24,298 nucleotides of DNA, from the NCBI GenBank assembly GCA_041685145.1, contig JAWLGJ010000045.1, positions 1 through 24,298 on the forward strand, written 5' to 3'. Position numbers and translations under genes: made by a program. This document shows, one piece after another, positions 15,489-24,298 of this stretch. The number at the start of each line of letters is the position of its first letter. Position 1 is the first letter of the stretch. Under the pieces are notes generated by a model. The model had not been told where the DNA came from. It worked only from the letters and a program-made list of their open reading frames with translations, and made no database searches. Source of the stretch: JAWLGJ01 sp041685145 (lineage in GTDB: Bacteria; Pseudomonadota; Alphaproteobacteria; Rhodospirillales; Magnetospirillaceae).

Positions 15489-16413
15489 TGACGCCTCCCT
15501 TGCGCACGCCGACGCGGCGGATTTCCCACTCCAGCCGCACGCCGGTCGCCTCCAAGACGCGGCGGCGCACCTCCTCGCCCAGATCCTCCAGGTCGGCGGC
15601 GGTGGCCTCGCCGGTGTTGATGAGGAAATTGCAGTGTTTCTCGGACACCATCGCGCCGCCGCGGCGCAGACCGCGACAGCCGGCGCGGTCGATCAACTCC
15701 CAGGCCCTGGCGTCGGGCGGGTTGCGGAAGGTCGAGCCGCCGGTGCGGGTGCGCAGCGGCTGGCTGCCGGTGCGGGCGGCGCGGATGCGGTCGATGCGCT
15801 CGGCGATGGCGGCGCGATCCTCGGGTGCGCCCTCCAGCACGGTGCCGAGGAAGATCCAGTCCTCCGCCACGGCGCAGCGGCGGTAGCCGAAGCCGAGATC
15901 GGCGGGGGCAAGCTCGTGCCGCTGGCCGCGCGGGTCGAGCGCCGTCGCCACCGCCACCACGTCCTTCATCTCGCGGCCATAGGCGCCGGCGTTCATGCGC
16001 AGCGCGCCGCCGATGGTGCCGGGGATGCCGGAGAGGAATTCCAGACCGCCCAGGCCGGCGTCGAGGGCGGCGCGGGCGACATTGGCGTCCAGTGCCGCCG
16101 CCCCGGCGGTGACGCGATCGCCGTGGGCGGAGACGGCGGCGAAGGCGCGGCCCAGGCGCACCACCACCCCGGGCACGCCGCCGTCGCGCACCAGCATGTT
16201 GGAGCCCACCCCCAACACCGTCACCGGCACGTCGGCGGGCTTTTCGCGCAGCAGGGTGGCGAGGTCGTCGGCGTCGGCGGGCTTGAACAGCACCTCGGCG
16301 GCGCCGCCGACGCCGAACCAGGTAACGCCCGCCAGCGGCGCGTCCGCCGTCAGGCGCCCGCGCAGCGGCGGCAGGCGGTCGAGCAGGTGGTCGGAGTGCC
16401 GGGCCGCCATCAT
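15481..16413 (-). CDS. murB: UDP-N-acetylenolpyruvoylglucosamine reductase MurB
   Basis: FAD-dependent reductase that makes UDP-MurNAc. 310 residues, the shorter type II size. FAD-binding segments GVGSNMLVRDGG (68-79) and SGIPGTIGGALRMNAGAYG (128-146) are present. The catalytic Ser is in GSTFRNP (226-232) and the C-terminal catalytic Glu in LEWEIRR (294-300). The segment SEKHCNFLINTGEATAADLE (257-276) is typical. The ATG at 16413 overlaps the murC stop (ATGA) with GGAGGG upstream; a second ATG follows at once, so the first Met is uncertain by one codon. Confidence 0.97.
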   Translation of the reverse strand: MMAARHSDHLLDRLPPLRGRLTADAPLAGVTWFGVGGAAEVLFKPADADDLATLLREKPADVPVTVLGVGSNMLVRDGGVPGVVVRLGRAFAAVSAHGDRVTAGAAALDANVARAALDAGLGGLEFLSGIPGTIGGALRMNAGAYGREMKDVVAVATALDPRGQRHELAPADLGFGYRRCAVAEDWIFLGTVLEGAPEDRAAIAERIDRIRAARTGSQPLRTRTGGSTFRNPPDARAWELIDRAGCRGLRRGGAMVSEKHCNFLINTGEATAADLEDLGEEVRRRVLEATGVRLEWEIRRVGVRKGGVNG

Positions 16414-17822
16414 TCCGCGCCCTCCGCCAGCCGGGCGGGCAGATCCTGGGCCCAGGTGGTGATGCTGCCGGCGCCCAGGCAGACCACGAAGTCGCCGGGC
16501 GCCGCGATCTCGCGGACCAGACGCGGCAGATCATCGGGGCTTTCCAGGGCCACCGCCTGCCGGTGGCCGTGCTCGCGCAGGCCCTTGACCAAGGCGTCGC
16601 GGTCAACGCCCTCGACGGGGCTCTCGCCGGCGGCGTAGACGTCGGCGACGATGACGGTGTCGGCGTCGTTGAAGCAGGTGCAGAAGTCCTCGAACAGCCC
16701 CGCCAGCCGCGAATAGCGGTGCGGCTGCACCACGGCGACGACGTTGCCGGCGCAGGCGCCGCGCGCCGCCTTCAGCACCGCGGCGATCTCGACCGGGTGG
16801 TGGCCGTAATCGTCGATGACGGTGACGCCATTCCAGACCCCGGTGCGGGTGAAGCGCCGGCGCACGCCCGCGAAACCGGCCAGGGCGCGGCGGATCACCG
16901 CCTCGGGCAGGCCCATCTCGTGCGCCACCGCCACCGCCGCCAGGGCGTTCTGGATGTTGTGCTCGCCATACATGGGCAGGCGCAGGTCGGACATCGTCGC
17001 GGTGGCGCCGGTGGCGCGCTCGACGATGACGACGTCGAAACGGGCGCCCTCGGCGTCGATGCGCAGGTCGGCGGCGCGCACGTCGGCCTGCGGATTGAAG
17101 CCATAGGTGACGATCTTGCGGTCCGAGACGCGCGGAATCAGCGCCTGCACCTCGGGATGGTCGATGCACAGGGCGGCGAAGCCGTAGAAGGGGACGTTCT
17201 CGACGAAGGTCCGGAACGCCTCGCGCAGGCGCTCGAAGCTGCCGTAGAAGTCCAGGTGCTCGGGGTCGATGTTGGTGACCACGGCGATGGTCGCCGGCAG
17301 CTTGATGAAGGTGCCGTCGGACTCGTCGGCCTCGACCACCATCCAGTCGCCGGCGCCGAGGCGGGCGTTGGTGCCATAGGCGTTGATGATGCCGCCGTTG
17401 ATGACCGTGGCGTCCATGTCGGCGGCGTCCAGCATCGCCGCCACCAGGCTGGTGGTGGTGGTCTTGCCGTGGGTGCCGCCGATGGCGATGGCCCATTTCA
17501 GGCGCATCAGTTCGGCCAGCATCTCGGCCCGGCGCACCACCGGCACCAGCCGGGCGCGGGCGGCGACGACCTCGGGATTGTCGGCTTTCACTGCCGAGGA
17601 GATCACCACCACGCGGGCCTCGCCGATATTGTCGGCGGCGTGGCCCACCGCCACCGGCACGCCCATGCCGCGCAGGCGGCGGACATTGGCGTTCTCGGCC
17701 AGGTCGCTGCCCTGCACGGCATAGCCCAGGTTGTGCAGGATTTCGGCGATGCCGCTCATGCCGATGCCGCCGATGCCGACAAAGTGGATGGTGCCGATGT
17801 GCATGGGCAGTTGACGCATCAT
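16410..17822 (-). CDS. murC: UDP-N-acetylmuramate--L-alanine ligase MurC
   Basis: Adds L-Ala to UDP-MurNAc in the cytoplasm. 470 residues. An N-terminal Rossmann-like part (HFVGIGGIGMSGIAEIL, 13-29) binds the UDP sugar; the central ATP loop is GGTHGKTTTTS (115-125); the Mur ligase C-terminal domain follows. The segment EADESDGTF after the P-loop is typical of MurC. The start overlaps the murG stop by one base (TGATG) and has GGGAGG 8 bases upstream. Met7 is an alternative but lacks a ribosome binding site. Confidence 0.97.
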   Translation of the reverse strand: MMRQLPMHIGTIHFVGIGGIGMSGIAEILHNLGYAVQGSDLAENANVRRLRGMGVPVAVGHAADNIGEARVVVISSAVKADNPEVVAARARLVPVVRRAEMLAELMRLKWAIAIGGTHGKTTTTSLVAAMLDAADMDATVINGGIINAYGTNARLGAGDWMVVEADESDGTFIKLPATIAVVTNIDPEHLDFYGSFERLREAFRTFVENVPFYGFAALCIDHPEVQALIPRVSDRKIVTYGFNPQADVRAADLRIDAEGARFDVVIVERATGATATMSDLRLPMYGEHNIQNALAAVAVAHEMGLPEAVIRRALAGFAGVRRRFTRTGVWNGVTVIDDYGHHPVEIAAVLKAARGACAGNVVAVVQPHRYSRLAGLFEDFCTCFNDADTVIVADVYAAGESPVEGVDRDALVKGLREHGHRQAVALESPDDLPRLVREIAAPGDFVVCLGAGSITTWAQDLPARLAEGAE

Positions 17823-18934
17823 CAGGCGGCCTCCCTCATCATTCCGGCCGCTTCCAGCACGGCGTCGGCCAAGGCGTTGGCGGCATCGGGGCGCCCCAGG
17901 GCGCGGGCGGCGGCGGCGGCGCGCTCCAGCGCCTGGGGCGCGGTCAGCACGGTCTCCAGCCGCGCCGCCAGGGCCTCGGCGGTGAAGGCGGGCTGCGGCA
18001 TCAGCCAGGCGGCGCCGGCGTCGTCGAAGGCGCGGGCGTTGGCGGTCTGGTGGTCGTCGGCGGCGTGGGGATAGGGGATTAGCACCGCCGGGCGCCCGGC
18101 GACGGCTAGTTCCGCCACCGTCGAGGCCCCCGCGCGCGTGATGACCAGATGCGCCCGCGCCAGGCGCGCCGGCACGTCATCGAAGAAGGTCGCCAGTTCC
18201 GGCGCCACGCCGGCTTCGGCAAAGGCGGCGCGGGCGGCGTCGATGTCCTCGGCGCGGCATTGCTGGGCAATGTCGAGGCACCCGCGTAGCGCCGGCGGCA
18301 GCAGCGCCACCGCTTGCGGCACGATCTCGCTGAAGACGTGCGCGCCCTGGCTGCCGCCCAGCACCAGCAGGCGCGTGCGGCCGTCGCGTGGCGGCGCGGC
18401 GTAGGCATCGGCCCGCACCGCCGCCACCGCCGGCCGCACCGGCATTCCGACGCAGCGCGTGCACCCGCCCGACGCCGCCGGGACGCGCGCGACGCTGGGG
18501 AAGGAGGTCGCCAGCAGGCGCGCCCGCGCCGCGAACAGGCGGTTGGCGCGCCCCAGGACGGCGTTCTGCTCGTGTATGACCAGCGGCAGGCCCAGCCGCA
18601 GGGCGGCGGCGGCGGCGGGGGCCGAGGTGTAGCCGCCGAAGCCGACCACCGCCGCCGGCCGCAGGCGCTGGAGGTGGTGGGTCGCCTCCAGGGTGCCGCG
18701 CAGCAGCGCCACCGCGCTGCGCAGCTTGGCCATAAGGCGCAGGCCGGCGACGCCGCCGGCGCTGAGGGCGACGGTCTCGACATCGGCGAGGGCGCCGCCA
18801 AAGGCGCGGCCGCGCCGGTCGGTGAACAGCGCCACCCCCACGCCGCGCGCCTTCAGTTCCGCCGCCAAGGCCTCGGCCGGGAAGACGTGGCCGCCGGTGC
18901 CGCCGGCGGCGAGGACGATCAGCGGCGCGCTCAT
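17822..18934 (-). CDS. murG: Lipid II synthase, UDP-GlcNAc transferase MurG
   Basis: Peripheral GT28 glycosyltransferase that adds GlcNAc to lipid I on the inner face of the cytoplasmic membrane. 370 residues. N-terminal glycine loop GGTGGHVFPA (11-20), HEQN motif (121-124), second glycine loop GGSQGA (193-198), and the UDP-GlcNAc region with TRAGASTVAELAVAGRPAVLIPYPHAADDHQ. The start at 18934 overlaps the ftsW stop (ATGA); the frame continues 94 codons upstream, which is a shadow of ftsW. Confidence 0.97.
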   Translation of the reverse strand: MSAPLIVLAAGGTGGHVFPAEALAAELKARGVGVALFTDRRGRAFGGALADVETVALSAGGVAGLRLMAKLRSAVALLRGTLEATHHLQRLRPAAVVGFGGYTSAPAAAAALRLGLPLVIHEQNAVLGRANRLFAARARLLATSFPSVARVPAASGGCTRCVGMPVRPAVAAVRADAYAAPPRDGRTRLLVLGGSQGAHVFSEIVPQAVALLPPALRGCLDIAQQCRAEDIDAARAAFAEAGVAPELATFFDDVPARLARAHLVITRAGASTVAELAVAGRPAVLIPYPHAADDHQTANARAFDDAGAAWLMPQPAFTAEALAARLETVLTAPQALERAAAAARALGRPDAANALADAVLEAAGMMREAA

Positions 18935-20052
18935 GCCATCCCCCCCGGACCGGCGCGGCGGCGGGTCAGCGCCAGCAGCATCCCCATCGCCACCGACAGC
19001 GCCAGCAGCGATGAGCCGCCATAGGAGATGAAGGGCAGCGTCATGCCCTTGGTGGGCATCAGCCGCAGGGTCGAGGCCATGTTGACCAGGGCCTGCAAGC
19101 TGACCAGCATCAGCAGCCCGCCGGCGGCCAGGAGGACGAACAGGTCGGGCTCGCGCAGCAGCCGGTTCAGGCCACGCACCACGATGACCACGAACAGGGC
19201 GACGATCAGCAGGCACAGCAGCAGGCCGAATTCCTCGCCGGCCACCGCCAGGATGAAATCGGTGTGGGCGTCGGGCAGCACCGCCTTCACCTGCCCCTCG
19301 CCGGGGCCGCGGCCGAACAATCCGCCGTTGTGGAAGGCCCGCAGCGCCGTCGCCACCTGATAGTTATCGCCGGTGGCGGGATCGAGGAAGCGGTCGACGC
19401 GGCTGGCGACATGCGGGAAGACGAAATACGCCCCCACCAGCCCGCCGATCGCCGCCACCAGCAGCAGCGCCACCCACAGCAACGGCAGCCCGGCCAGGAA
19501 GAACTGCCCCAGACCAAGCGCCACGACCACCAGCGCCATGCCGACATCGGGCTGCAACAGCAGCGGCCCGACAACCAGCATGAAGAGCGCGATGGCGATG
19601 GCCTTGCCGGGGAAGCGCGGGTTGTCATGCTGGGCGGCGATGAGCCAGGCGCCGACCACCGCCAGCGTCGGCTTGGCGAATTCCGAGGGTTGCAGCGACA
19701 GTCCGCCCAGCGAAATCCAGCGCCGGGCGCCGTTGATGGCATCGCCGAACAACAGCGTGGCCGCCATGCCCAGCACCGCCGCCGCCAGCCCCAGCACCGC
19801 CAGCCGTCGCACCCCGACGGGGCCGAGGAGAGAGATCGCCAGCATCGTCAGCACCGCCACCGGCAGGAAGGCGAACTGGCGGCGCACGAAATGGAAGCTG
19901 TCGGCGCCCAGCCGCTCGGCCACCGACGGACTCGCCGCCAGGGTCAGCATGGCGCCGACGATCACCAGGGCCATGACGGCGCCGACCGTCCAACGGTCCA
20001 CCGTCCACCACCAGCGCCCCAGCAGGCTGGTATCCGTGCGTGCGAAGTTCAT
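18931..20052 (-). CDS. ftsW: Septal peptidoglycan polymerase FtsW (SEDS family)
   Basis: Polytopic SEDS glycosyltransferase that polymerises lipid II at the septum with FtsI. 373 residues and about ten membrane segments. Family motifs: NGARRWI (107-113), QPSEFAK (121-127), and HTDFILA with catalytic Asp265 (263-269), plus the end motif ISYGGSSLL. FtsW rather than RodA is inferred from its place between murD and murG. The ATG at 20052 overlaps the murD stop (ATGA) and GGAGGG lies upstream. Confidence 0.96.
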   Translation of the reverse strand: MNFARTDTSLLGRWWWTVDRWTVGAVMALVIVGAMLTLAASPSVAERLGADSFHFVRRQFAFLPVAVLTMLAISLLGPVGVRRLAVLGLAAAVLGMAATLLFGDAINGARRWISLGGLSLQPSEFAKPTLAVVGAWLIAAQHDNPRFPGKAIAIALFMLVVGPLLLQPDVGMALVVVALGLGQFFLAGLPLLWVALLLVAAIGGLVGAYFVFPHVASRVDRFLDPATGDNYQVATALRAFHNGGLFGRGPGEGQVKAVLPDAHTDFILAVAGEEFGLLLCLLIVALFVVIVVRGLNRLLREPDLFVLLAAGGLLMLVSLQALVNMASTLRLMPTKGMTLPFISYGGSSLLALSVAMGMLLALTRRRAGPGGMA

Positions 20053-21434
20053 GGCGCCGCCCTCCGCTCGCCGGGCAGGGCCTCGACCAGCCGCCGGAAG
20101 GCATCGCCGCGCGCCGCGAAGCTGGGGAACTGGTCGAAGGAGGCGCAGGCCGGCGACAGCAGCACCACGGCGCCGTCGCCGTTGTCCGCCAGCGCCATCG
20201 CGCGGGCCGCCGGCACCGCCTCGTCGAGGCTGCCGCTGAGGGTGTGGGGAACGGCGTCGCCAAGGGTGTGGGCGAAATCGGCCGCCGCCTCGCCGATCAG
20301 GAAGGCGTGGCGGATGCGGTGGAAGTGGGGCCGCAGCCCGCCGATGCCGCCCTCCTTGGCGCGGCCGCCGGCGATCCAATAGATGCGGTCGTAACAGACG
20401 ATGGCCTTCTCGGCCGCGTCGGCGTTGGTGGCCTTGCTGTCGTTGACAAAGGCGACGCCGTCGATGACGGCGATGCGCTCCTGGCGGTGCGGCAAGCCCG
20501 GATAGGAGGCGATGCCCGCGGCGGCCTGGGAAAGGTTCAGGCCCGACAGGCGCGCGGCCGCATAGGCGGCGGCGGCGTTCTGGCGGTTGTGGGCCCCGGG
20601 CAGGGCCGGCACCGTCCCAAGGTCGAGCGCCCGCACCGCCCCGTCATGGTCCAGGCGGTCGATCAGCAGTCCGTCGGCCGCCGCCACGCGCGCCGCCTCG
20701 GCGTCGTCGCCCGACACCGGCACCACGCGCGCGTCGGTGGCCGCGGCCAGGGCGCGGGTATGGTCGTCGTCAACGGCGATGACGGCGTGGCCGTTGGGCT
20801 TCAGCAGGTCGAGGATGCGGCGCTTGACGGCGACATAACCCTCCAGGCCGCCGTGGCGGTCCAGATGGTCGGGGGTGATGTTCAGCAGCACCGCCACGTC
20901 CAGCCGCAGGTCGCGCAGCAGCTCCAGTTGATAGGACGACAGCTCCAGCACATAGACGCCATCCGGCCCCAGCGGCTCCAGCGCCAGCGCCGGGGTGCCC
21001 AGATTGCCGCCCGCCTGCACGCGGCGCCCGCCTTCGTCCAGCATATGTGCCAGCAGCGCCGTGGTGGTGGACTTGCCGTTGGTGCCGGTGATGCCGATGA
21101 AGCGGGCGTCGGGTTCCGCCCAGGCCAGCAGGTCGATGTCGCACAGCAGCCGCACCCCCGCGGCGCGCAGGCGCGCGGCCAGCGGGTGCGGCGCGGGATG
21201 GCGGTGGGGGATGCCGGGGCTCCACACCGCGAAGTCGAGGCCGTCGAGATCGGCGGTGGCGAGGTCCACCACGGCGATGCCTTCGGCGGCGGCGGCCGCG
21301 CGGCGGGCGGCGTCGTCGTCCCAGGCCCGCACCTCGGCGCCCCCGGCGGCCAAGGCACGCGCCGCCGCCATGCCGGTGGCGCCGAGCCCCACGACGGCGA
21401 CGGTCTTGCTGGCGAGGAACGGGAGCGGGATCAC
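20049..21434 (-). CDS. murD: UDP-MurNAc-L-alanine--D-glutamate ligase MurD
   Basis: Adds D-Glu to UDP-MurNAc-L-Ala. 461 residues. N-terminal VVGLGATGMAAARAL (14-28) and WSPGIP (71-76) bind the substrate; ATP loop GITGTNGKST (114-123); NDSKATNADAAEKAI and ACASFDQF mark the C-terminal domain. The start codon is GTG at 21434 with the strong site GGGAGGT upstream, just after the mraY stop; the gap is 13 bases. Confidence 0.97.
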   Translation of the reverse strand: MIPLPFLASKTVAVVGLGATGMAAARALAAGGAEVRAWDDDAARRAAAAAEGIAVVDLATADLDGLDFAVWSPGIPHRHPAPHPLAARLRAAGVRLLCDIDLLAWAEPDARFIGITGTNGKSTTTALLAHMLDEGGRRVQAGGNLGTPALALEPLGPDGVYVLELSSYQLELLRDLRLDVAVLLNITPDHLDRHGGLEGYVAVKRRILDLLKPNGHAVIAVDDDHTRALAAATDARVVPVSGDDAEAARVAAADGLLIDRLDHDGAVRALDLGTVPALPGAHNRQNAAAAYAAARLSGLNLSQAAAGIASYPGLPHRQERIAVIDGVAFVNDSKATNADAAEKAIVCYDRIYWIAGGRAKEGGIGGLRPHFHRIRHAFLIGEAAADFAHTLGDAVPHTLSGSLDEAVPAARAMALADNGDGAVVLLSPACASFDQFPSFAARGDAFRRLVEALPGERRAAP

Positions 21435-21447
21435 CGGGCCACCTCCC

Positions 21448-22536
21448 TCACCGCAGCTTCAAGGTCGACAGCCCGGCCAGGGCCAGGATCATGGCGATGA
21501 TCCAGAAGCGGATGACGATGGTCGACTCGGCCCAGCCCTTCTTCTCGAAGTGGTGGTGCAGCGGCGCCATCTTGAAGACGCGCCGGCCGGTCAGCTTGAA
21601 CGACACCACCTGCACGACCACCGACACCGTTTCCAGGACGAACAGCCCGCCGACGATGGCCAGCACCAGTTCGTGCTTGGCGACGACGCTGATGGTCCCC
21701 AGCGCCCCGCCCAGCGCCAGCGAGCCGGTGTCGCCCATGAACACCAGTGCCGGCGGCGCGTTGAACCACAGGAAGCCCAGCCCCGCGCCCAAGAGCGCCC
21801 CGCAGATCACCGCCAGTTCGCCGGCCCCGGCGATGTAGTGGATTTGCAGATAGCCCGAGAACACCGAGTTGCCGACCAGATAGGCGATGAGCCCGAAGAC
21901 GCTGGCGGCGATCATCACCGGCACGATGGCCAGGCCGTCCAGTCCGTCGGTGAGGTTGACGGCGTTCGACGCCCCCACCATCACGAAGGCGGCGAAGACG
22001 ACGTAGAAGATGCCCAGGTCGAGGAGAAGGTTCTTGAAGAACGGCACCGCCAGCTTTCCAGCCAGGGGCTCGGCGGTCAGCGACTGCACGGCCACGGCCG
22101 CGGCCACGGCCACGATCACCTGCCCCAGCAGCTTTACCTTGCCCGGCAGGCCCTCGGGGCTGCGCTTGGTGACCTTCAGGTAGTCGTCGACGAAACCGAT
22201 GACGCCATAGCTGCAGGTGACCAGCAGCACGATCCAGACGAAGCGGTTCGACAGGTCGGCCCACAACAGCGTCGCCACCGACAGCGACAGCAGGATCAGG
22301 GTGCCGCCCATCGTCGGCGTCCCCTTCTTGGTGAGCAGATGCCCTTCGGGGCCGTCCTCGCGGATGGGCTGGCCGTGGCCCTGGCGGGTCCGCAGCCAGC
22401 GGATCATGCCCGGCCCGAGGATGAACGCCACCAGCAGCGCCGTCATCACCGCCCCGCCGGTGCGGAAGGTCAGGTAGCGAAAGACGTTGAACAGGGTGAT
22501 TTCGTCGGCAAGCGGAAACAGCAGGTTGTAAAGCAT
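21448..22536 (-). CDS. mraY: Phospho-MurNAc-pentapeptide transferase MraY
   Basis: Integral membrane enzyme that makes lipid I from UDP-MurNAc-pentapeptide and undecaprenyl phosphate. 362 residues, about ten membrane segments. Signature residues: FVDDYLK (115-121, Asp117 and Asp118), NAVNLTDGLDGLA (191-203), FMGDTGS (266-272, Asp269), and the APLHHHFEKKGW loop near the C-terminus. The start shares one base with the murF stop (TGATG) and GGGAGG lies upstream. Length and motifs are normal. Confidence 0.98.
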   Translation of the reverse strand: MLYNLLFPLADEITLFNVFRYLTFRTGGAVMTALLVAFILGPGMIRWLRTRQGHGQPIREDGPEGHLLTKKGTPTMGGTLILLSLSVATLLWADLSNRFVWIVLLVTCSYGVIGFVDDYLKVTKRSPEGLPGKVKLLGQVIVAVAAAVAVQSLTAEPLAGKLAVPFFKNLLLDLGIFYVVFAAFVMVGASNAVNLTDGLDGLAIVPVMIAASVFGLIAYLVGNSVFSGYLQIHYIAGAGELAVICGALLGAGLGFLWFNAPPALVFMGDTGSLALGGALGTISVVAKHELVLAIVGGLFVLETVSVVVQVVSFKLTGRRVFKMAPLHHHFEKKGWAESTIVIRFWIIAMILALAGLSTLKLR

Positions 22537-23963
22537 CAGCGGGCGCCTCCCTTCGCGTCGCCGGTGGCCGGGAGGCCCGTGTCTGCCAAAATCCGATTAA
22601 CAATTCCGCCCATGCGGCTGCCGGCGGAACCCTTCACCAGCACCACATCACCGTCGCGCAGGGCCGCCAGCACCTGGGGCGCCAGGGCATCGGCGCTTGC
22701 GGCGCGGGCGCCGCGCCGCGCCGGCGGCAGGGCGTCATGCAGCGCCGCCGCCAGCGGGCCGGCGGTGAAGACCAGATCGACGCCGGCCGCCGCCACCGCC
22801 TCGGACAGTTCCGCGTGCAGGCTCGTCGCCGCCGTCCCCAGTTCCAGCATGTCGCCCAGCACCAGCAGGCGCCGGCCGCCGGGGCCGGGGCGGGCGGTGG
22901 CCAGCACCGTCAGGGCGGCGCGTACCGCCGCCGGGCTGGCGTTGTAGCTCTCGTCGATTACCGTCACCTGGCCGCCGCCGGGCAGCGGCGCCCGCCGCTG
23001 GGCGCCGCGTCCGGCGGGCGCGGTCATGTCCGCCAGCGCCGCCATCGCCGTCGACACCTCGCCGCCCAGCGCCGCCACGGTGGCGGCGACGGCGAGGCTG
23101 TTTAGGGCCCAGTGCGCGCCGCTCAGGCCCAGGCGCCAGGATTGGGCGCGGCCTTCGATCTCGGCGCTCACCTCCATGCCCTCGGCGGTTGCGCGGGCGT
23201 CGACGAGGCGCGCGGCGTCGCCGCGACGGCCGAAGCCGCGCACCGTCAGGCCGTGGCGCCGCGCAGCGGCGGCCAGACGGTCGAAATGCGGGTTGTCGGC
23301 GTTGAGCACCGCCGCGCCGCCCGGCTCGACGCCGGCGAAGATTTCGGCCTTGGCGTCGGCGATGGCCTCGACGGAGGGGAAGAACTCCAGATGCGCCGCC
23401 TCGATGGTGGTGACAACGGCGACATGCGGGCGCACCAGCCGCGACAGCGGCGTCAACTCGCCGGCATGGTTCATGCCAAGCTCGAAGACGGCATAGGCCG
23501 CCTCGCGCGGCAGCCGCGCCAGCGACAGCGGCACCCCCCAATGGTTGTTGAGGTTCCCCGCGCTGGCGTGGGTGGCGCCCAGGGTGGCCAGGGCCAGGCG
23601 CAGCATTTCCTTGGTGCCGGTCTTGCCGACGCTGCCGGTGACGGCGGCGATGCCGGCGCCGCTGCGGGCGCGGGCGGCGGCGGCGAGGGCGCGCAGGCCG
23701 TCGAGCGTGTCGGGCACGGTCAGCAGCGGCGCGTCGGCCGAAACCGCCGCCGGACGGCGGTGGATCATGGCCGCGGCGGCGCCCCGCTCCAGGGCGTCGC
23801 CGACGAAATCGTGCCCGTCGAAGCGCGGGCCGGCCAGCGCCACGAAAAGGTCGCCACGGGCCACCGTGCGGCTGTCAATGGACACGCCGGTGGCGTTCCA
23901 GCCGGCGGGGCCGTGGCCGCCGGTGGCCCGCAGCGCGTCAGGTGCTGACCAAAGCGCCGTCAT
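22536..23963 (-). CDS. murF: UDP-MurNAc-tripeptide--D-alanyl-D-alanine ligase MurF
   Basis: Adds the D-Ala-D-Ala made by Ddl, completing the pentapeptide. 475 residues. N-terminal domain with SIDSRTVARGDLFVAL (28-43); ATP loop TGSVGKTGTKE (109-119), where Gly occupies a position usually Thr or Ser after GKT; ELGMNHAGEL and IDESYNASP are family motifs. The ATG at 23963 overlaps the murE stop (ATGA) with GGAGAGG upstream. Confidence 0.96.
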   Translation of the reverse strand: MTALWSAPDALRATGGHGPAGWNATGVSIDSRTVARGDLFVALAGPRFDGHDFVGDALERGAAAAMIHRRPAAVSADAPLLTVPDTLDGLRALAAAARARSGAGIAAVTGSVGKTGTKEMLRLALATLGATHASAGNLNNHWGVPLSLARLPREAAYAVFELGMNHAGELTPLSRLVRPHVAVVTTIEAAHLEFFPSVEAIADAKAEIFAGVEPGGAAVLNADNPHFDRLAAAARRHGLTVRGFGRRGDAARLVDARATAEGMEVSAEIEGRAQSWRLGLSGAHWALNSLAVAATVAALGGEVSTAMAALADMTAPAGRGAQRRAPLPGGGQVTVIDESYNASPAAVRAALTVLATARPGPGGRRLLVLGDMLELGTAATSLHAELSEAVAAAGVDLVFTAGPLAAALHDALPPARRGARAASADALAPQVLAALRDGDVVLVKGSAGSRMGGIVNRILADTGLPATGDAKGGAR

Positions 23964-24298
23964 GCCGCCTCTCCAAACTCGGACAGCGCTTCGCGCACCT
24001 GCTCGACATCGTCGAAGGGAATGGTTTCGTCGCCGATCACCTGGCCCTGCTCGTGCCCCTTGCCGGCCACCACCAGGACGTCGCCGGCCTCCAGGTCGCG
24101 CACCGCCGCGCGGATGGCGGCGGCACGGTCGCCGACCTCGCGGGCGCCGGGGCAGGCGGCAAGGATGGCGCGGCGGATGGCGGCGGCGTCCTCGCCGCGC
24201 GGATTGTCGTCGGTGACGATGACCGCGTCGGCGCCCTCGCGCGCCACCGCCCCCATCAGCGGCCGCTTGCCGGGGTCGCGCTCGCCGCCGGCGCCGAA
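23960..24298 (-). CDS. murE: UDP-MurNAc-tripeptide synthetase MurE, C-terminal part (gene cut by window edge)
   Basis: Only the last 112 residues are in the window; the 5' part lies beyond 24298. The visible part is the ligase C-terminal domain: FGAGGERDPGKRPLMG at the edge, then TDDNPRGED and AGKGHEQGQ. The DNPR motif is characteristic of enzymes that add meso-diaminopimelate, so the peptidoglycan should be of the mDAP type. The stop overlaps the murF start (ATGA). Confidence 0.95.
   Translation of the reverse strand, partial: FGAGGERDPGKRPLMGAVAREGADAVIVTDDNPRGEDAAAIRRAILAACPGAREVGDRAAAIRAAVRDLEAGDVLVVAGKGHEQGQVIGDETIPFDDVEQVREALSEFGEAA

Overview
The window is a GC-rich chromosomal segment from an alphaproteobacterium, most likely of a Rhodospirillales-like lineage; the taxonomic call is inference. 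Evidence: the gene order murE-murF-mraY-murD-ftsW-murG-murC-murB-ddl-ftsQ-ftsA-ftsZ-lpxC-bamD-recN-ligA, an FtsZ C-terminal peptide of the alphaproteobacterial type (LDIPAFLRRQAN), a MurE with the DNPR motif of meso-diaminopimelate-adding enzymes, and lipid A/outer-membrane genes that require a Gram-negative diderm envelope.

Layout, right to left along the minus strand. 24298-10924 is a dense division and cell wall (dcw) cluster of twelve genes, the first (murE) cut by the window edge. Most junctions overlap by 1 to 13 bases or are separated by short gaps with strong ribosome binding sites, so it reads as one translationally coupled operon. It makes UDP-MurNAc-pentapeptide (MurE, MurF, Ddl, MurB, MurC, MurD), lipid I and II (MraY, MurG), and the divisome core (FtsW, FtsQ, FtsA, FtsZ). 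A 178-base gap (10746-10923) with a strong hairpin, a promoter-like pair and a perfect tandem 10-bp repeat separates ftsZ from lpxC. lpxC (lipid A commitment), bamD (outer-membrane protein assembly), recN and ligA (DNA repair and ligation) follow, still on the minus strand; recN and ligA overlap by 4 bases.

The left part is accessory. 3668-5062 (plus strand) encodes an exported TPR plus outer-membrane beta-barrel protein resembling the Slam/DUF560 secretion family. Divergent from it, 2099-3571 encodes an exported protein with a FecR domain and a C-terminal YfaP-like beta domain. They share a 96-base AT-richer intergenic region with facing promoter candidates. No sigma factor or TonB receptor is next to them, so a classical FecIR role is unlikely; a secretor/cargo or envelope pair is the most interesting hypothesis here. 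216-2027 is a CPA1 potassium/proton antiporter of the NhaP2 type. The left edge (1-161) holds an exact 62-bp tandem repeat that may continue outside the window.

No tRNA, rRNA, CRISPR, transposase or prophage genes were seen. No gene-free stretch exceeds 300 bases. The strongest candidates for something undescribed are the FecR/Slam-like pair and the regulatory region ahead of lpxC.
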